Notes: generated by a model from the letters alone, not told the origin. A DNA stretch of 64,000 nucleotides from Unio delphinus (GCA_029339505.1 JAQISU010000025.1:4005501-4069500), one strand, 5' to 3'. Shown: positions 7,641-22,238, counted from the first letter of the stretch. Program-made: numbers and translations.

Positions 7641-9120
7641 TTGATTTGTATTTTCCTTGAATAGTGTTTAGGTGTGTTCCCAAAAAAATAAACAGAAGGA
7701 ACAAATCTGAAAAAGTCAGTTTGAATTGAGGTTTCTCTTTGCGTATACCTTTTTTCAAACTGTTAATACATGGCAGATTACATCCGCATACAATATCAAA
7801 GTGAAAGGCCTATATACCAATGTCATTGCCTTTCTTTAATTCGGTTTTATTGCTTAGCCATCGTTAATCTTTAATTATTTTTTTAAACGCATTTCTTTTT
7901 AATAGACGATTTCGGGCTTTCTATTGTTGTAACGGTATTTATGTTGTTTAGTTTGTTGCTGAAATTATCTATACTATAGTCTATAGCAAAGCGCTTAAGT
8001 TTCTTCAGTATTTTAATTTCACGCTCACAAAAGGATACCAAGTTTGTCTTACAAGATGATTAAAACTCTAAGTTACGCGGACGTGAAGAAACGCATCTCT
8101 TTGTTACTACAGTTAGGTGTTGTTGTTTTGATTCTAATCATGCTTGCCGTATATCTTTGTGTTTTGCAGGTCATATTGTTTTTTTTATGTAAATATTCAC
8201 ATCAATAGACAGACAGACTGGGTTATCATCCTTGAGGTTCACTGTACTTTAGTTTCCTTGAGGTTCACTGTACTTTAGTTTATTTACTTTATACAAACCC
8301 CAAATTCACTAGTTTGACAAAAGTTACCACTCACTACTATATTATTTCTCTCTACCTAGACGAATGTGTTTATGTCAAAGTGTCAAAGTGAGAAAGTATA
8401 TTTTTGGTCAGTTTTAAAACTCGAACAATAATTGCAGTTAAGTAGTTGATGTGTCATGAAGAAATGGTACAATGTGCAACAAAAGGATTGTAAGTTCACA
8501 CTTCAGTCTGCCTGCGCTGCAATTGAATCAATGCATGAGCCTAGGCAAAACAATGCGCCAGTCGTTAGAAGCAATTTATTGGCTACACTTTTTTTCTACC
8601 CCCCTTAGCTTCAAATTGCCCTCACTCGTTCTTAGTACAGTGACAAGATAAGACGTGTTTTTTCTGCGCCTGACCACTACACTACCTACCTTGAATTTCG
8701 AACCAGAGAATGCGTCACTCATTGTAAGTGATTTCATTGGCAAACCGATATTTTCTACCGCCTTCGCTTCAAATCGGCTTCAGTTGTTATTCTCACAGCG
8801 AGAAGATAAGGCGTTTATTTCTGTACCTGTCCACTAGTCACTTTCCAAACAATAAAACTTATGCACAAATAATCGCATCATCGTGGAAATGTCAGTCTTA
8901 TTGCGAAATACACCAAAACATGTTTGGATGTACTATTTTGTGAGAACATTTTAGTCGTATTTGTCATCGGTTCACTCTGATGATATTTTAAAATCGTGGA
9001 ACTTTCCTATGGAATTGATTTTCTAAATGGGATATGTGTTTCTTTGAATTTTTCTAAGGGAAAATATACCTCAAAAACAAGCGTAAGTGTCCTGATTCTT
9101 TTCAAAAGTAGGTATAACGT

Positions 9121-9179
<59 letters not shown>

Positions 9180-9984
9180 TGTAATACGTTTGATTGAAAT
9201 CCTAATGGTAGATGTTCCCGTTTGAAGATACCTCTCCAAAATTTTAATCAGTAGGCACCATAATTTTCGTTTGTCATGTAATTTGTTTTTCAAACGCTAC
9301 GCCCTTACAAATAATAAATCAGTAAATCGTTGGATGAAATAAAATCTTGAGCTAACAAAATTGTACAATTCAGTTATCAGAGCTTTATCTTTTTTTTTGG
9401 CAGTGCAATGTGTCACAGAAATTTTTTTAAGCATGAGATCTACCGTTTTATAGAAATGAAACAAATACAAAACTATTTTAAGAATGACGCGAGTGATCTT
9501 GCACTGTATAACCCTGCTTATGGCTAAGTTTGACATAAAAAACCCAGAACCAAAACACACGTTCGGAAGAATTTTAACAATGTAACAATGATTGACGCGA
9601 GTGACATTGCACTTTATGACCCTGCCTATGGTTAACTTTGAATTTCAAATCAAAACACACATCTTAGACTGTCGATAGAACAAAGCATATTTTGCTGCTG
9701 CTTCTTTTTCCCCTTCGACTTAGATTTGTTACAACTTGGCAACATTGTTTGTAGTGTGTGCTGAGAAACACAGGACATCCCTTAAATTTGAGATATGTTA
9801 AGAAGTCAGTCGACAATAAATATCACACTACCATTTTACTAAATTGATGAATGAATGAAAATGAACATATTTCACATCGAATGTATGATGTTCTTTATTA
9901 TCCTTGTTTTGTTTTCCTTTCTTTCTGTGTGTATAGGAGATTGTACCATTTTATTTTCCTTCCCTTATGTTTTGATAGGAGATT
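7641..9984. other. Non-coding right arm of copy A
   Basis: No supported gene. Diverged local duplications are visible: a 27-bp tandem repeat (8231-8281, containing CCTTGAGGTTCACTGTAC), a roughly 110-bp pair (8576-8690 and 8735-8836), and another (9483-9560 and 9592-9665, sharing GACGCGAGTGA). A (CT)n tract spans 9121-9176. A 50-codon frame at 8056-8208 on plus has a hydrophobic core, but nothing else supports it. Mavericks often place the DNA polymerase gene in an end region; no polymerase fragment is visible here. Confidence 0.6.
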
Positions 9985-10453
9985 GTGTGGCTTGTTTTCA
10001 GGGCCACTCATAGGTCTCGAAAATATATTAGCTTTCATTGCCACCCTTTTTTTCCCTTGTCGCTCTACAGTTCCCTATACCCATACAAATCATATTCCCC
10101 ATGTTTAATTTTCCCTTGTCCCTATACAGGCCCACCATGTTCAATTTCCCTTGACGCTATATAGGCCCACCATGTTCAATTTCCCTTGACGCTATACAAG
10201 CCCACCATGTTCAATTTCCCTTGACGCTATATAGGCCCACCATGTTCAATTTCCCTTGACGCTATACAAGCCCACCATGTTCAATTTCCCTTGACGCTAT
10301 ATAGGCCCACCATGTTAAATTTCCCTTGACGCTATAGTGCCCCAAGCTGTTTTTGACTGGATTTTCCCTTGACGCTATAAATTTTGACGCCATAGTGCCC
10401 CAAGCTGTTTTTTGACTGGATTTTCCCTTGACGCTATAGTGCCCCATATTACT
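9985..10453. repeat. Right terminal inverted repeat of copy A
   Basis: Reverse-complement match to 51793-52102. It starts with the relic of a histone-like stem-loop (9989-10005) and GCCACTCATAGGTCTCGAAAA, then CATTGCCACCC, then about six 35-bp units (TTGACGCTATATAGGCCCAC plus CATGTTCAATTTCCC, 10115-10330), then longer units with CCAAGCTGTTTTTGACTGG, ending CTATAGTGCCCCATATTACT. Two unit variants (TATAGG and TACAAG) alternate, indicating amplification as 70-bp dimers. The terminus fits the Polinton 5'-AG rule; the exact end is uncertain by about 10 bp. Confidence 0.85.
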
Positions 10454-12560
10454 ACAGATGTTCCCCAGAATTTATCTATCCTACTATCCTTATCTATATT
10501 GTATTCGAACGTGAATTCCACCCTCAGCGTGTTGCGTCCTCTGTAAATGTCTGCCAATTTTTGTGCCTTCATTATTTATTCCATCTTTTCCTTAAATATC
10601 CTGTGTCTGTTGTCAATTTTCCCGTCCTGTCTATTTCGTCTCCTACCCAGTTAAAGTCGCCTCCCAAAATTAGGTTCCCAATTGTGAACCTTTCAAGATA
10701 CTTAGCTAGTTCGTGAATACACTCCTGTTTACTATACATATTTGTTGGAATGTATACATTGATACAATTTACCCCTCCCATTTTAATGTGCATTAGCGCT
10801 CCTTAAAAAAATCTCCCTCCACTATCCTTTCCCATTTAATACCCCTTTTTTATGAAAACAGCTACTCGTCCCATCATATCCCTTCCTATGAAATCATTCG
10901 TTAGTATAATGCAGTCCATATCCGATTTACCCTCACTTTTTAAATTGTTTGCTAGTCCCTTATGTGTCTCTTGTACAAAAAGCATGTCAATGTCTCCTAT
11001 AGTTTTGAGCTTGTCTATTATTTTCTTTATTTATTCCATTTGCATTTATTGACATTAAACGGAAGTTCGTTTCCTCCATTTTCGTGTCAGTCCAGGTTAT
11101 CGGTTTGCTTGTATTAAGTTGTTATGGTTGCTTAGTTAGACCTGAACTTTTTTTTAGATGTCTATTTTAAGTATTTTTTTGGGGGGAGACTTTGGATCAT
11201 CTCCTATTGTACCATTAGTTTTGGACATATAAAAGTCACTTGCTAATTGAGATATCGTGTTTCCCGCTCCGTTTTTGTCCGTTGTTTTAGTTCTGTCCGT
11301 TGCACTGTCATATTCTGTTTCACCTTCACTCTCCGTTTCACTTAGCCTTGTGGCCTTAGATTCCTTTCGTTTTTTCTGTTCTTCCTTTCTTTTAGTCTGT
11401 CTCTCACTTCTTTTCTCTTCTTTGCCCATTTCTTCACTCCATGCGATGTCATTTGTTGAGGTTAATAAATTGCTTGTCCTCCTTTTCTTATTTGTTTCCC
11501 CCACATCGGGGTTGATGCAATCAGCGGCATTAGTTCCGATATTTTACCCGTCTCTATTCCCATGTTTTCCTTTTCATCTTTCTGTTCGTATAATATCTGG
11601 AATCTATTCTTTGTAGTTATATTCCCTTTGCCTGGCGTCTTAGCTTTGGTAGTGTTCGGGCTAAGTATATGTATCCACTGTTGTGTTGGTGTACTGTTTC
11701 CCTCTTTGATATTATCCTGCTGTTGCGGTTGTTTTCTTTGTGGCGATTGTACCACCTCACCTGCATATGTTTTTGGTGGGTTGGGGGTTGCTGTTGGTGC
11801 TTCTCCTTGCTTGCAATCCCACGGTCCATGTCCCGTGCAGCCACATTTGGGGCATTTCCTATCCATTGCACAATTTCTACACCAGCTCTTCAATTTGAAC
11901 TCAATCAAAAAAAACCACATTGGAATTTTCTTAGCATCATCCTTGATCATGGTTAGGATTCTCGCTCTACTTGATATTGGGGCGCAACCACATATGGTCG
12001 TCATTTTGTGGTATTTCACTTTTGCGCCCATTTTTATTTCCACCTATTTTACGAGCTCTTCCTTACTTATGTCGCATGGTAGACCGTTGACATGGACATC
12101 TACGAGTTTTTCGTTCACTTTCCTCTGGATAGGCGGTGTTTTTTCTATTGCTGCTGGAATCCCTTTCACCACCATATATGTAATATCCAGGAATTCGACC
12201 TTTTAAGCCTTGGGGTACAACATGTACCTATTTAACCCAGCATTCTGGAGGGCTTCAATTTTTCCTATGTTGTAGTTCATAGCGTGGAGAGGCATCAGCA
12301 CTCCTGCTTGTTTAGGTGCCTTTGCTGCTACCCCGAAGTTTATCAATTGGCATTGGGGGGGGTATGCCATCAGGGTCTGATTATTTAGTTCCCTCCTGAA
12401 GAATTTATTTAATTTAGATCTTACGGCATTGGGAGATTGATTTCCTGCGTTAAAGTCATCGTTTGGTCTAAAATGTCCTCTAGCGTCATATGGTCCGTCG
12501 GGTCAGCATTTTTTTGCTCCGCATGTGTCACGCCACTGTCACCCGTCTTGCTCACTACTT
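10454..12560 (-). mobile_element. Non-LTR retrotransposon (ORF1 plus endonuclease), truncated
   Basis: Degenerate minus-strand LINE. ORF1 runs from about 12560 to 11154 with frameshifts and stops. It holds a conserved region (NGLPCDISKEELV), a Cys-rich zinc-knuckle block at about 11820-11890 (CRNCAMDRKCPKCGCTGHGP) and a charged tail. ORF2 begins near 11095 (INANGIN) and shows AP-endonuclease motifs QETH, GGDFNWV (in 10572-10793) and SRID (near 10475). The endonuclease stops at 10453, exactly where the Maverick TIR begins, and no reverse transcriptase follows. The Maverick therefore inserted into this LINE; the rest should lie on the far side of copy A, outside the window. Confidence 0.75.
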
Positions 12561-13527
12561 TCTACATTTCCTCAAAAATGAGCCGGTCAAGGTGTGCTTT
12601 TAGACTATTATGATTTTACCAGTTATGTTTCTCCTACTTTCTATCAAATTTTGTTTTTTTTTATCGATATCTTACCGTTAAGTTTTAAACTAAATTCTTT
12701 GGCTGTACTATTGTGGGTGCAGATAAAACTTGGTGTATGCACGTTCTACAAATGTGTAGTCGTAAAGGTTGATTTTCTATCTGAAAATAAATATTTTGAA
12801 CTCTGCTTACTCTCCTTTCTCCTTATGTAATCCATTACAGTCCTTGTTCACCGGGTCATGAGCTCCAGTTAAACCGATCCTGCTCGGTCCGTGTTCACTC
12901 TCAAAATCCACAAAACATGCATGCAAACCGAAAACTACAAATCAAAAGGATAAGATCCCAAATTTACACTAGCAAGGTGGTAAAAAACAGAAGACCATCA
13001 GGCCAGCCGAACAAGGCGGCAAAAAAAAAATCCAATAGCTGTGAACCCAGTTATTTTTAAAATTGTGTAAGACAACACCTTTTAGACCAGGGGGACCTAC
13101 CTGTGCCAAGAAATCCACCTACTACGAAAACTTGCTACTCCATTGCCGCGGCCGGACATCCAAAAAACATTATCATATTCTTACGCACAGAATGAAACGT
13201 GCCTTCGTAATTATGCAAAGAGTAATGTTATTAGCTGCCGGTTATGGGGCTAGAGACTCAAAATGGTGGATATGTAGGTACACATGTTTTAAAACGTCAC
13301 ATTAACACAATGGATTGTCCTAAAATCTGACGGCTAAAATTAATAAGTGTTCCTTGACCACTTCAAAGCCTGGATGTGTGGCTCTCTTTCCGTCCCTCAG
13401 GAGCACTTACTAAGCACGATGTCCTTGCATAAAGCCGTGATACATGCTAAATACTAGCGAAGATCACGTTAATCCAATAAACCAATCAATCAACAGTTCT
13501 GTAAAGAGACAGAGTTAGAGACAAAAG

Positions 13528-13604
<77 letters not shown>

Positions 13605-14312
13605 TCTGTTTTCCCGGGAAGAAGCTCTACAACAACTAGGTATTTCAAAACAAAACAATAAATAGCGTAGAACCCATTTCGTAGATATCTTCCTTTAAAT
13701 GTGGTTTCTCGAAAGAAAAGCTATTCGTGAGAAAAGGATTACATTCGGATTAAGGAGTGTATAGCGTAATGAGACTTTATATTGCGATGTGGAAATGATG
13801 GTGTTGATGAGAAATGACGTAGATACGAAAATATTCAACATCCATTGAAAGGTCAAACAACTAGCCGGTATCAAATATGTACGCCCTTAGTATCACTTCT
13901 TCATTTCACCTATAATATCCTTTGATAAACAGACAGCTGCTCGGCATGCCATTGAAACTACCAAAAAACAAAAGCTTTAGTAAAAGTATATGTGAACCAA
14001 TCGACTCGAAGGTATGACATTTAACTTACGACGCAGAAGTACGTTTTAAGGACAATGCTAGGATACTTACGTATTCTCATCAATCACACCTTTATGACAT
14101 GTAGGTGCAAGTGTGAAAAGTTGCGTACAGCTGAATGAATCAAGGCGAATAATATCAACTTTAAGTTAGTATATCACAAGAGGGAAATGTATTCTTCAGT
14201 TTTAGAGTGACGATAACAGTCAAGCACTGGCATTGAAACCGCTACACAGTCATATAGTGCAGGATAGTATCGTCGTTTGAAGGACAACTGAGGTGAGACT
14301 TTTCTTTCTGAC
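12561..14312. other. Host intergenic DNA with (TA)n tract
   Basis: No supported gene. A (TA)n tract occupies about 13530-13602. Around 13060-13310 there is an open frame with a few proline- and arginine-containing stretches but no recognisable domain. Confidence 0.5.
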
Positions 14313-14376
14313 ATGGAACGCGCTAACTGCATTTCTACATGGTCAAGGCGTGTTATGTGGATTTTATGGCTTGCAG
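14313..14376 (+). CDS. Possible first exon encoding a signal peptide
   Basis: 64 nt from ATG to a consensus donor (GCAG/GTAAGT at 14377). It encodes about 21 residues, MERANCISTWSRR followed by a hydrophobic stretch ending WLA, like a signal peptide, and splits a codon in phase 1. A paralogous exon of identical length, phase and donor position lies at 47984-48047, and the first 100 bp of the following introns are also similar. This supports a duplicated secreted-protein gene rather than chance. Downstream exons were not identified. Confidence 0.4.
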
Positions 14377-16020
<1,644 letters not shown>

Positions 16021-16282
16021 TGGGGCCCCGAGTTGCTGAGGGGTCTAAAGCGCTATCCCTTAAGGATCACTGCCATCTCACTTCTGTCTGCGTGGGTTAG
16101 AGTTTCACATGCGGCCAGCGTGAGTATGTGAGGAAGCTTGCCAGTACCTTCTCGTGAGTCGGTGGTTCTTTTCGGGGGTTTTCTCGGCTTCTTCCTCCAC
16201 CATTAATACTGGCCGCCATGTATAGTATAGCCAGGAGGTGGCATAGTGAACCTGGCTTATAACATGCGATACAATAAATAAT
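16021..16282 (+). repeat. SINE copy (tRNA-derived, mollusc-type)
   Basis: Begins with a decayed tRNA-like head (GAGTTGCTGAGGGG and TAAAGCGCT), then the body shared with three other copies: GGAAGCTTGCCAGTA, TCTCGTGAGTCGGTGGTTC, TTCTTCCTCCACCA and ACTGGCCGCCATGTATAG. The B box is damaged. Confidence 0.75.
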
Positions 16283-18025
16283 CATTGAATATTTGCTATG
16301 GTATTGCTTTGACTCAACTGGACAAGTAAATATAACAATGATTCAACTCTATTTCAACAGTCCACGTGAGGTCCGGAACGAGGATATATTTCGGGCTAAT
16401 TCAACGGAGGAACTGAAACTATATCGCCATAATTTGAAGAAACTATAATAATTCCTTTCCATACTGAGATATAAAGCAACTGTTACCACCGAGCTGTTAA
16501 CTTTAAGTATGCTCCACTTAACACAATATACATTGGTTAACCTAGTCTGTATCCATCCTATCGCAATGTCCACCTTTTACATGCAGTTTGAAAAAGAAAA
16601 TCGAGTTAAATTTGGTATCGCCATAGTCATCTTCGTTATCTTCTAAGATATTGCACCACAATTTAAAGTTTCTTTAATTAATGCGGTTTGACCCACTAAC
16701 TACTATAATAATGAATAATATTTCACAACGATTCGCACATGACGTTAACAAATCGATCAAATACAGGATGTCATTTTACGCAGGTAGCTTGACTCGTCAT
16801 GTTATAAATTTATAATGCACGTGAGCAATGTACGTGAGATTGAAACTTAGTAACTCCCTGAACCTATATACTTAACTTGAATTTGTACGTTATATGAGTA
16901 CTCTGTTGCATGAAACGTCCAAGTCACAGAAAAAAAATTAAAATAAAGACAAAGCCTGAAAAATCAGGTTGTGTCCATTGATTACTAAATCATACGCATG
17001 GATCAATCTCAGATACGTTTGTTTCTCCTCCAAACGGCCTTTTGCCGTTATTGTATTGCCTCAGCGTTAATTATCCGGAAACAACTGTACCCAGCTGGAG
17101 ACGAGCAATAATAGGTTGTCTATATACCTGATAGTTTTCTGGACATTAATGCGTATGCTCAGTGGAGACTGTATTAATGCCAATAATCGGTAAGAATGGA
17201 CATCCGACGTTTTAATATATTACAAAATCTTGTTCGACAAGAATATTTCCCCGTTGTTCAGTTAGTTTTAAGCACTTTTGAATCTTGCATTATTGCCTGC
17301 TTCACTTGTTATAAATGCTGATGCCTATGTTCGAAGGTAATACAGTCCTTAAATAAGATAAGCAGGCCATGCAACGAAAACGTTATAAAAGAGTGTTTTT
17401 GCTTAATATTGTATACATCAATACTATTAAATTAACATCACAATCGGAATTTAGTTCTAGACATTTCTCATTCGCTAAAACGCGTGTTCCGAATTATGTT
17501 GTGCTAGTTGCTCCAGTTTCAGTTCCGAAGGTAGAATCAGTTGTTTGTTATTATTTACTCTTCGTATACTCAATATGACAGTAGGATATCATGCCGCGTG
17601 CAATTGACGTTTGCAATGGACCTTGCTTATAATATTAATGGCTGTGGTTGTGTGTTCAAGAGGACTTTTAAATATTTCGCAAGGTACTGTAGCCAAGCAG
17701 AGACGACCTCAGGTAAGCTATAAGTTTAACCCCAACTACCAGGTTTATTCTTTTGTCGCTTTTCTGATATACTGCTGTGTGATCTCTGCGTGGATCATTG
17801 TTTTGAACTCCAGGAAGATACAACTGAGAGTGGAACTCACCACAATGTTAGTGTTCTGGATCACCACGCTGTACCTGTTAAATGTAAGCTGAATGTTGAG
17901 ATGGTCTGAAAGGCCGGACTGATCGAATGACACGTCCTCATTAAGGAATGGCATGATGAGCCGATTCCCAAAACGTGGGTACTAATTAACGTCCGCAATG
18001 CATGGGGCCAACCGCATGGTCAGCA

Positions 18026-18106
<81 letters not shown>

Positions 18107-18271
18107 CGACAGTACTCGCCTTTTGTATCCCCTGATATATATCTTTAGTCTTCCATTTTTAATCAAAGATCTTTGTAACCACTCATAATGTCTGCAGCCT
18201 CGATGATGGCGTGTTCATTGTCTTGGAGTCTGACAATTATCCTCTTTATCATGAAGCGACCAATGTTGTTT
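16283..18271. other. Host intergenic DNA
   Basis: No supported gene. A 37-codon frame at 16337-16450 on plus (MIQLYFNSPREVRNEDIFRA and on to a stop) has protein-like composition but no context. The stretch 17611-17710 resembles a secreted N-terminus followed by a donor, but has no in-frame upstream ATG. A (TA)n tract lies at about 18029-18104. Confidence 0.45.
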
Positions 18272-19140
18272 TCATGACTGAACGATTCGATTCAGCGTTA
18301 GCGCTTGTGACGATACACAATGCGGCTCGGTATACCAGTCTGGTGGTACGAGCACGATATCATTGTTGATGCCAAGCTTTGGAAATCGGACAGTAAACAT
18401 CCAGTTGTAGTATAAGGGGCTTGAGTAGTTGGTCACAATTATGGTGTCCATGTCCCCCTTTACACCAAGCGCGCGAATGAGGGTGCTCACATAAGTGCTA
18501 CTGAAGTTCATTGTCATTCATGTTAGTAAGCGTGCATAGCATCGTCACCATGGCTGAAGATGGCTTAGAAATTATGGAGTTTAGCCCTTTCCCGGAAGAT
18601 CATCCAGATGAAGATGAAATTACACTTATAAATGAAGTAAATAGTATATCGACATTGGCCTATCCATTTAAAACAATTAGGATGATCCAAACTATTCGAG
18701 ATAGTATTAACATTTAAAAGTAGAAGGCAGTCAGAGACTAGAGGCTGCAAGTGCTAACCGATACACCATTTGTGTTTATTGTAACTAGATCATTGAGGCC
18801 ATCATCAGAATTATCCATGAGGATACAAATGTAACCCATAGGCTTAGAATCCTCTTTCGCGAACTGGAATAGCTACAACCTCATGTCTCAGGCGACATGG
18901 GTTAATTATGAACACGCTGGTTCTAACAGTTATATCCATGGGCAAAACACAGCCAACGCAAGTGTCAGTGCTGACGCCTAGACTAGACTCATGCTGCCTG
19001 ACAAAATGGATAAAAAAATCATCTGAGCAGCTGTCTGCAATGCTATAACCGTAGTCAGAAAGAGATACAGTAAATCTGCTCAGAATAATAGTGTCCAATG
19101 TGTCTTTCTGCCAACTGCTAATAATGCCATTGGCTGACGT
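18272..19140 (-). other. Pair of related exon-like frames
   Basis: Two minus-strand frames, 18272-18517 and 18844-19140, share spacing and motif: NFSS then DMDTIIVTNYSS in the first, DFRT then DTLDTIILSRF in the second, followed by hydrophobic beta-like segments. The second has Cys residues (TDTCVGCVLPMD) typical of extracellular domains. They may be paralogous exons or relics of a secreted or membrane protein gene. No clear splice acceptors were found and no family is recognised. Confidence 0.3.
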
Positions 19141-22100
19141 TCTGAAATCATCGTGCCTTCTTTGCTATTCTCCATACTCCGATTTCCTCGAAATAAGGAA
19201 ACAAGCAAGGAAACCAGGCCGCTTTGCAAGCTAAAAAACAGAAGACTCAAAGTCACCCCGCCATATCGCCTACGATTTTTACCTTGTTATTAGCATACTG
19301 ATATTTTAGGCTGCTTTGATGCCTGCAGAGAGGTTCTCGCATGCATGGCCATGTTTTGTGCTGTCAACGGTTCAGCTGTCGCTTTGTGTATAGGTTCAAA
19401 GATAGCCTATTTGTGTTTCGTTGGCTGCTATATTGTGTGCTCCCTTGAGCAATGGCTGACACAATATCTTTTTATAAATAACCATGGCGTGTATGCCTCA
19501 TCTTTTGTACGCTGGGTGATATTAATACATCATATACAACTCATCGTTGAGGAATTACTTTGTTGAGTCTGGGTTGAGATCTACATTAATGACTCTGCAA
19601 ATATATTTCTATACAGTCACGCCAAAATCGTCAGCAAATAAACAAGAACGGATGGACATCTTGACGCTTATGGTCTTTGACGCTAAGATACAGGTGTTTA
19701 ATGCACACCAAGCTACCAAGGTTATCTGCTTTTGCCAAATTTGGGATTATCGCGCCAGTTGCCAATTACTACATCCAATTTTTTATCTGGTATAAAGTAT
19801 TTATTGGTTAATATCTGCCAATGATTTCTCAACAAGACCCATCCTTGCGCACAAAACCCCTATTTGAATAACGCAAAATGTATTGATGTGCGTATTACTA
19901 TGTTTATAGACGGCGCTACATCCTGTAGTACATGTAGTACTACCATCCCACTAGCGCTCGTACAACCGAGGAACGTGAAGCCTGCCAATGTTTGCTACAG
20001 GTACAAATCCTCTAGCTGGCTCCGTTGCGCTAGAGCAGAGATATGCACTGACTCAAATTCCAAATGATGTATCTACAGTTCAGGATGGTTGACTATCGGA
20101 TGCGCTTTGAAACAACATATTTCAAGCGATCATCTTTCTTAAAACTGACATCCTCCCCATCTTTTAGAATTAATGTAACCTATATTCGTTATAAGGTATA
20201 AACATAACCGGATATCGATGTGAACTTCAATAAAGCTACAAGGAGTGTCGACATCACAATTATTGCTAGCTCACGTCCCGAGATTGCTCGGGCTCATATT
20301 CTCACTCCTTTGATGTTCAATGATAGCTTGATTGTTTGTTCCTACCTGAAGTACTCAGTCGTTATACTTTTATCACTATCCCACGACTTATGGACACACC
20401 AGTCAGATAAACGTAGGAGATTATATGATTGATGGGGAGATGTAAACTTCTCAATCGCACACTACCGGCATTACCGTGAAATACAGTAGTGCATTATCAT
20501 TTAATGTCTTCTTACTGAGCATGCGTTGACAAGGCACGTTAGTTCTTCAAATACAGGTTAAGTTTAAGTTCTGTTGAGGTACTTCACACGATGTAGACAA
20601 AACCAACCAACAGCTTAATGGCAGCCTCAAAACACTTTAAATGTGCTCGAAAGTACTTGATTTAGTATTCACCGAATTGTTTCAGTATATATTTTATACA
20701 TATTTAGTCTATATTTAATGCCAAAAACACACAATAGGTATGTTACCAAAACAAGGATTTGGAACAACAGGGAATCTGTATGTATTTAACTTTATAAGAT
20801 TACCCTATAGTTGTAATCTCATGTCCAGATGAAACTGCATATGATAGTCACGTATGGTAAAAAAATACGCAAACTCTAATATAATTTGAGGTAGGGAAAG
20901 CTGAGTACGCTGCATTATTATGTCGAGGGCGAAATGTCACAATGAGGTACGATTACATAGCTTAGTACATTTGATGCAGGGTTAGGAAGCTTGTAATGTG
21001 ACATATTATGCTATGAACATATTTTGCAATTCTATCTAAGGTACACGGACGTCCTAATAGCGTTATTTATATCCATGAATCGCCCATATTTCTGCATCTG
21101 CAAACAGTAAGTATAAGTATGATGTGTATTTTGGTTCATGTCAAAGCATCTGAAGAGCATAACGGTTCAAAATTAATCTTGGTGTATGGCTTCAGATTAA
21201 AAATACATATATTATATTTGATTACTAAATTTCGTAGTTAGACTTATGGATCCATTTGAAAAAAAACATTTTTAAGCATACATTTGTTTTCTGGAGAATA
21301 CGTTTTGAGGATCCATAAATTTATATTATGCATCAATCCTTGATAGTATATATCAATTGTTCAATATTTCTGCGGTATCACGGTAATAGTGGAGGCTAAA
21401 ACGCAAAATAGACGCATTGTTATAAGCGTGCTTAACGACATAACGTATTATTGTATGATGTTTCGCGTTTGTGATTCCGTCCATTTATCACCTTTTCATT
21501 TCGTCACATTAGTCAAGTTCTCTAACATTCAGAGTGAAAATTCGTTGTCGATGGCTTGCACATATTGCAAGGAAGAAGCTTGTCAGTTTTGTGGTGAAAA
21601 GTCGAGGTCATGGAATTGACAGAAAAAAAAACAAATTCTGTCAAAAAATATTTATTATACATTGCAGAACTAAACCAAAACTTGTAAACCGATTGCATAG
21701 ACAGTAAGGATTATGGGAAGAAAACGTCGAAAATCATGGTCAATGAGACGGAAAGAAGAGAGAAATCTGCATATAAAAATCCGTGCTCAACCTTATACAA
21801 TAACCAATTAATATAACTAACTTAAGCACTGGGTTAAATGGCGACATATGGGTCACTGTGACATTCTCTGAGATATGTGTATTGTTTGCACTTAATGCAT
21901 CGATGACGTCTATTGCTTTCGGAATCAAATTAGCAATGTCCCTAAAATGAAAGATTATTTCGCATAAGATCTTGCGCTGTAGAAGCGTTCCTTGACTTCA
22001 CTTTGTGGATGGCTTATACTTAAAGTAAAATAAATAATTAGCTGTGGTACTTAGGTGGTCAAACCAGTTGACTGAAATTATCTCGGCATTAAATAGCCTG

Positions 22101-22188
22101 GTTCTGTTTCTATGCCCTAAAACGCCTGATGCAAAAAGTATTTTTTAACCAGATTTTCTCAATGTTTTTTTAAATGAAACGGGTATGA

Positions 22189-22238
<50 letters not shown>

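Larger units (their letters stand above)
1..10453 (-). mobile_element. Maverick/Polinton-type element, copy A (right-hand part)
   Basis: Minus-strand gene block colinear with copy B: base 1 here matches about 59634 there, and homology continues to the end of the window. It carries part of the integrase, the conserved genes, the ATPase and five further genes, and ends in a terminal inverted repeat at about 10453. The start is cut by the window edge. The copy is partly decayed: the integrase and the gene at 2396-3282 are frameshifted, while the ATPase and several small genes remain open. The terminus reads 5'-AGTAATATGGGG going inward on the minus strand, agreeing with the 5'-AG termini known for Polintons. 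The outer 4 kb (6060-9985) is non-coding and may have lost genes. Confidence 0.85.

Noticed and set aside
8056..8208. 50-codon membrane-like ORF in the right arm of copy A
   Set aside because: Hydrophobic core only; no promoter, homology or counterpart.
10115..10440. CRISPR-like array
   Set aside because: Units are contiguous 35-bp repeats without unique spacers, in a transposon TIR of a eukaryote.
17611..17710. Signal-peptide exon with a GTAAGC donor
   Set aside because: The hydrophobic frame lacks an upstream in-frame ATG; the nearest ATG is in another frame without a signal-like sequence.
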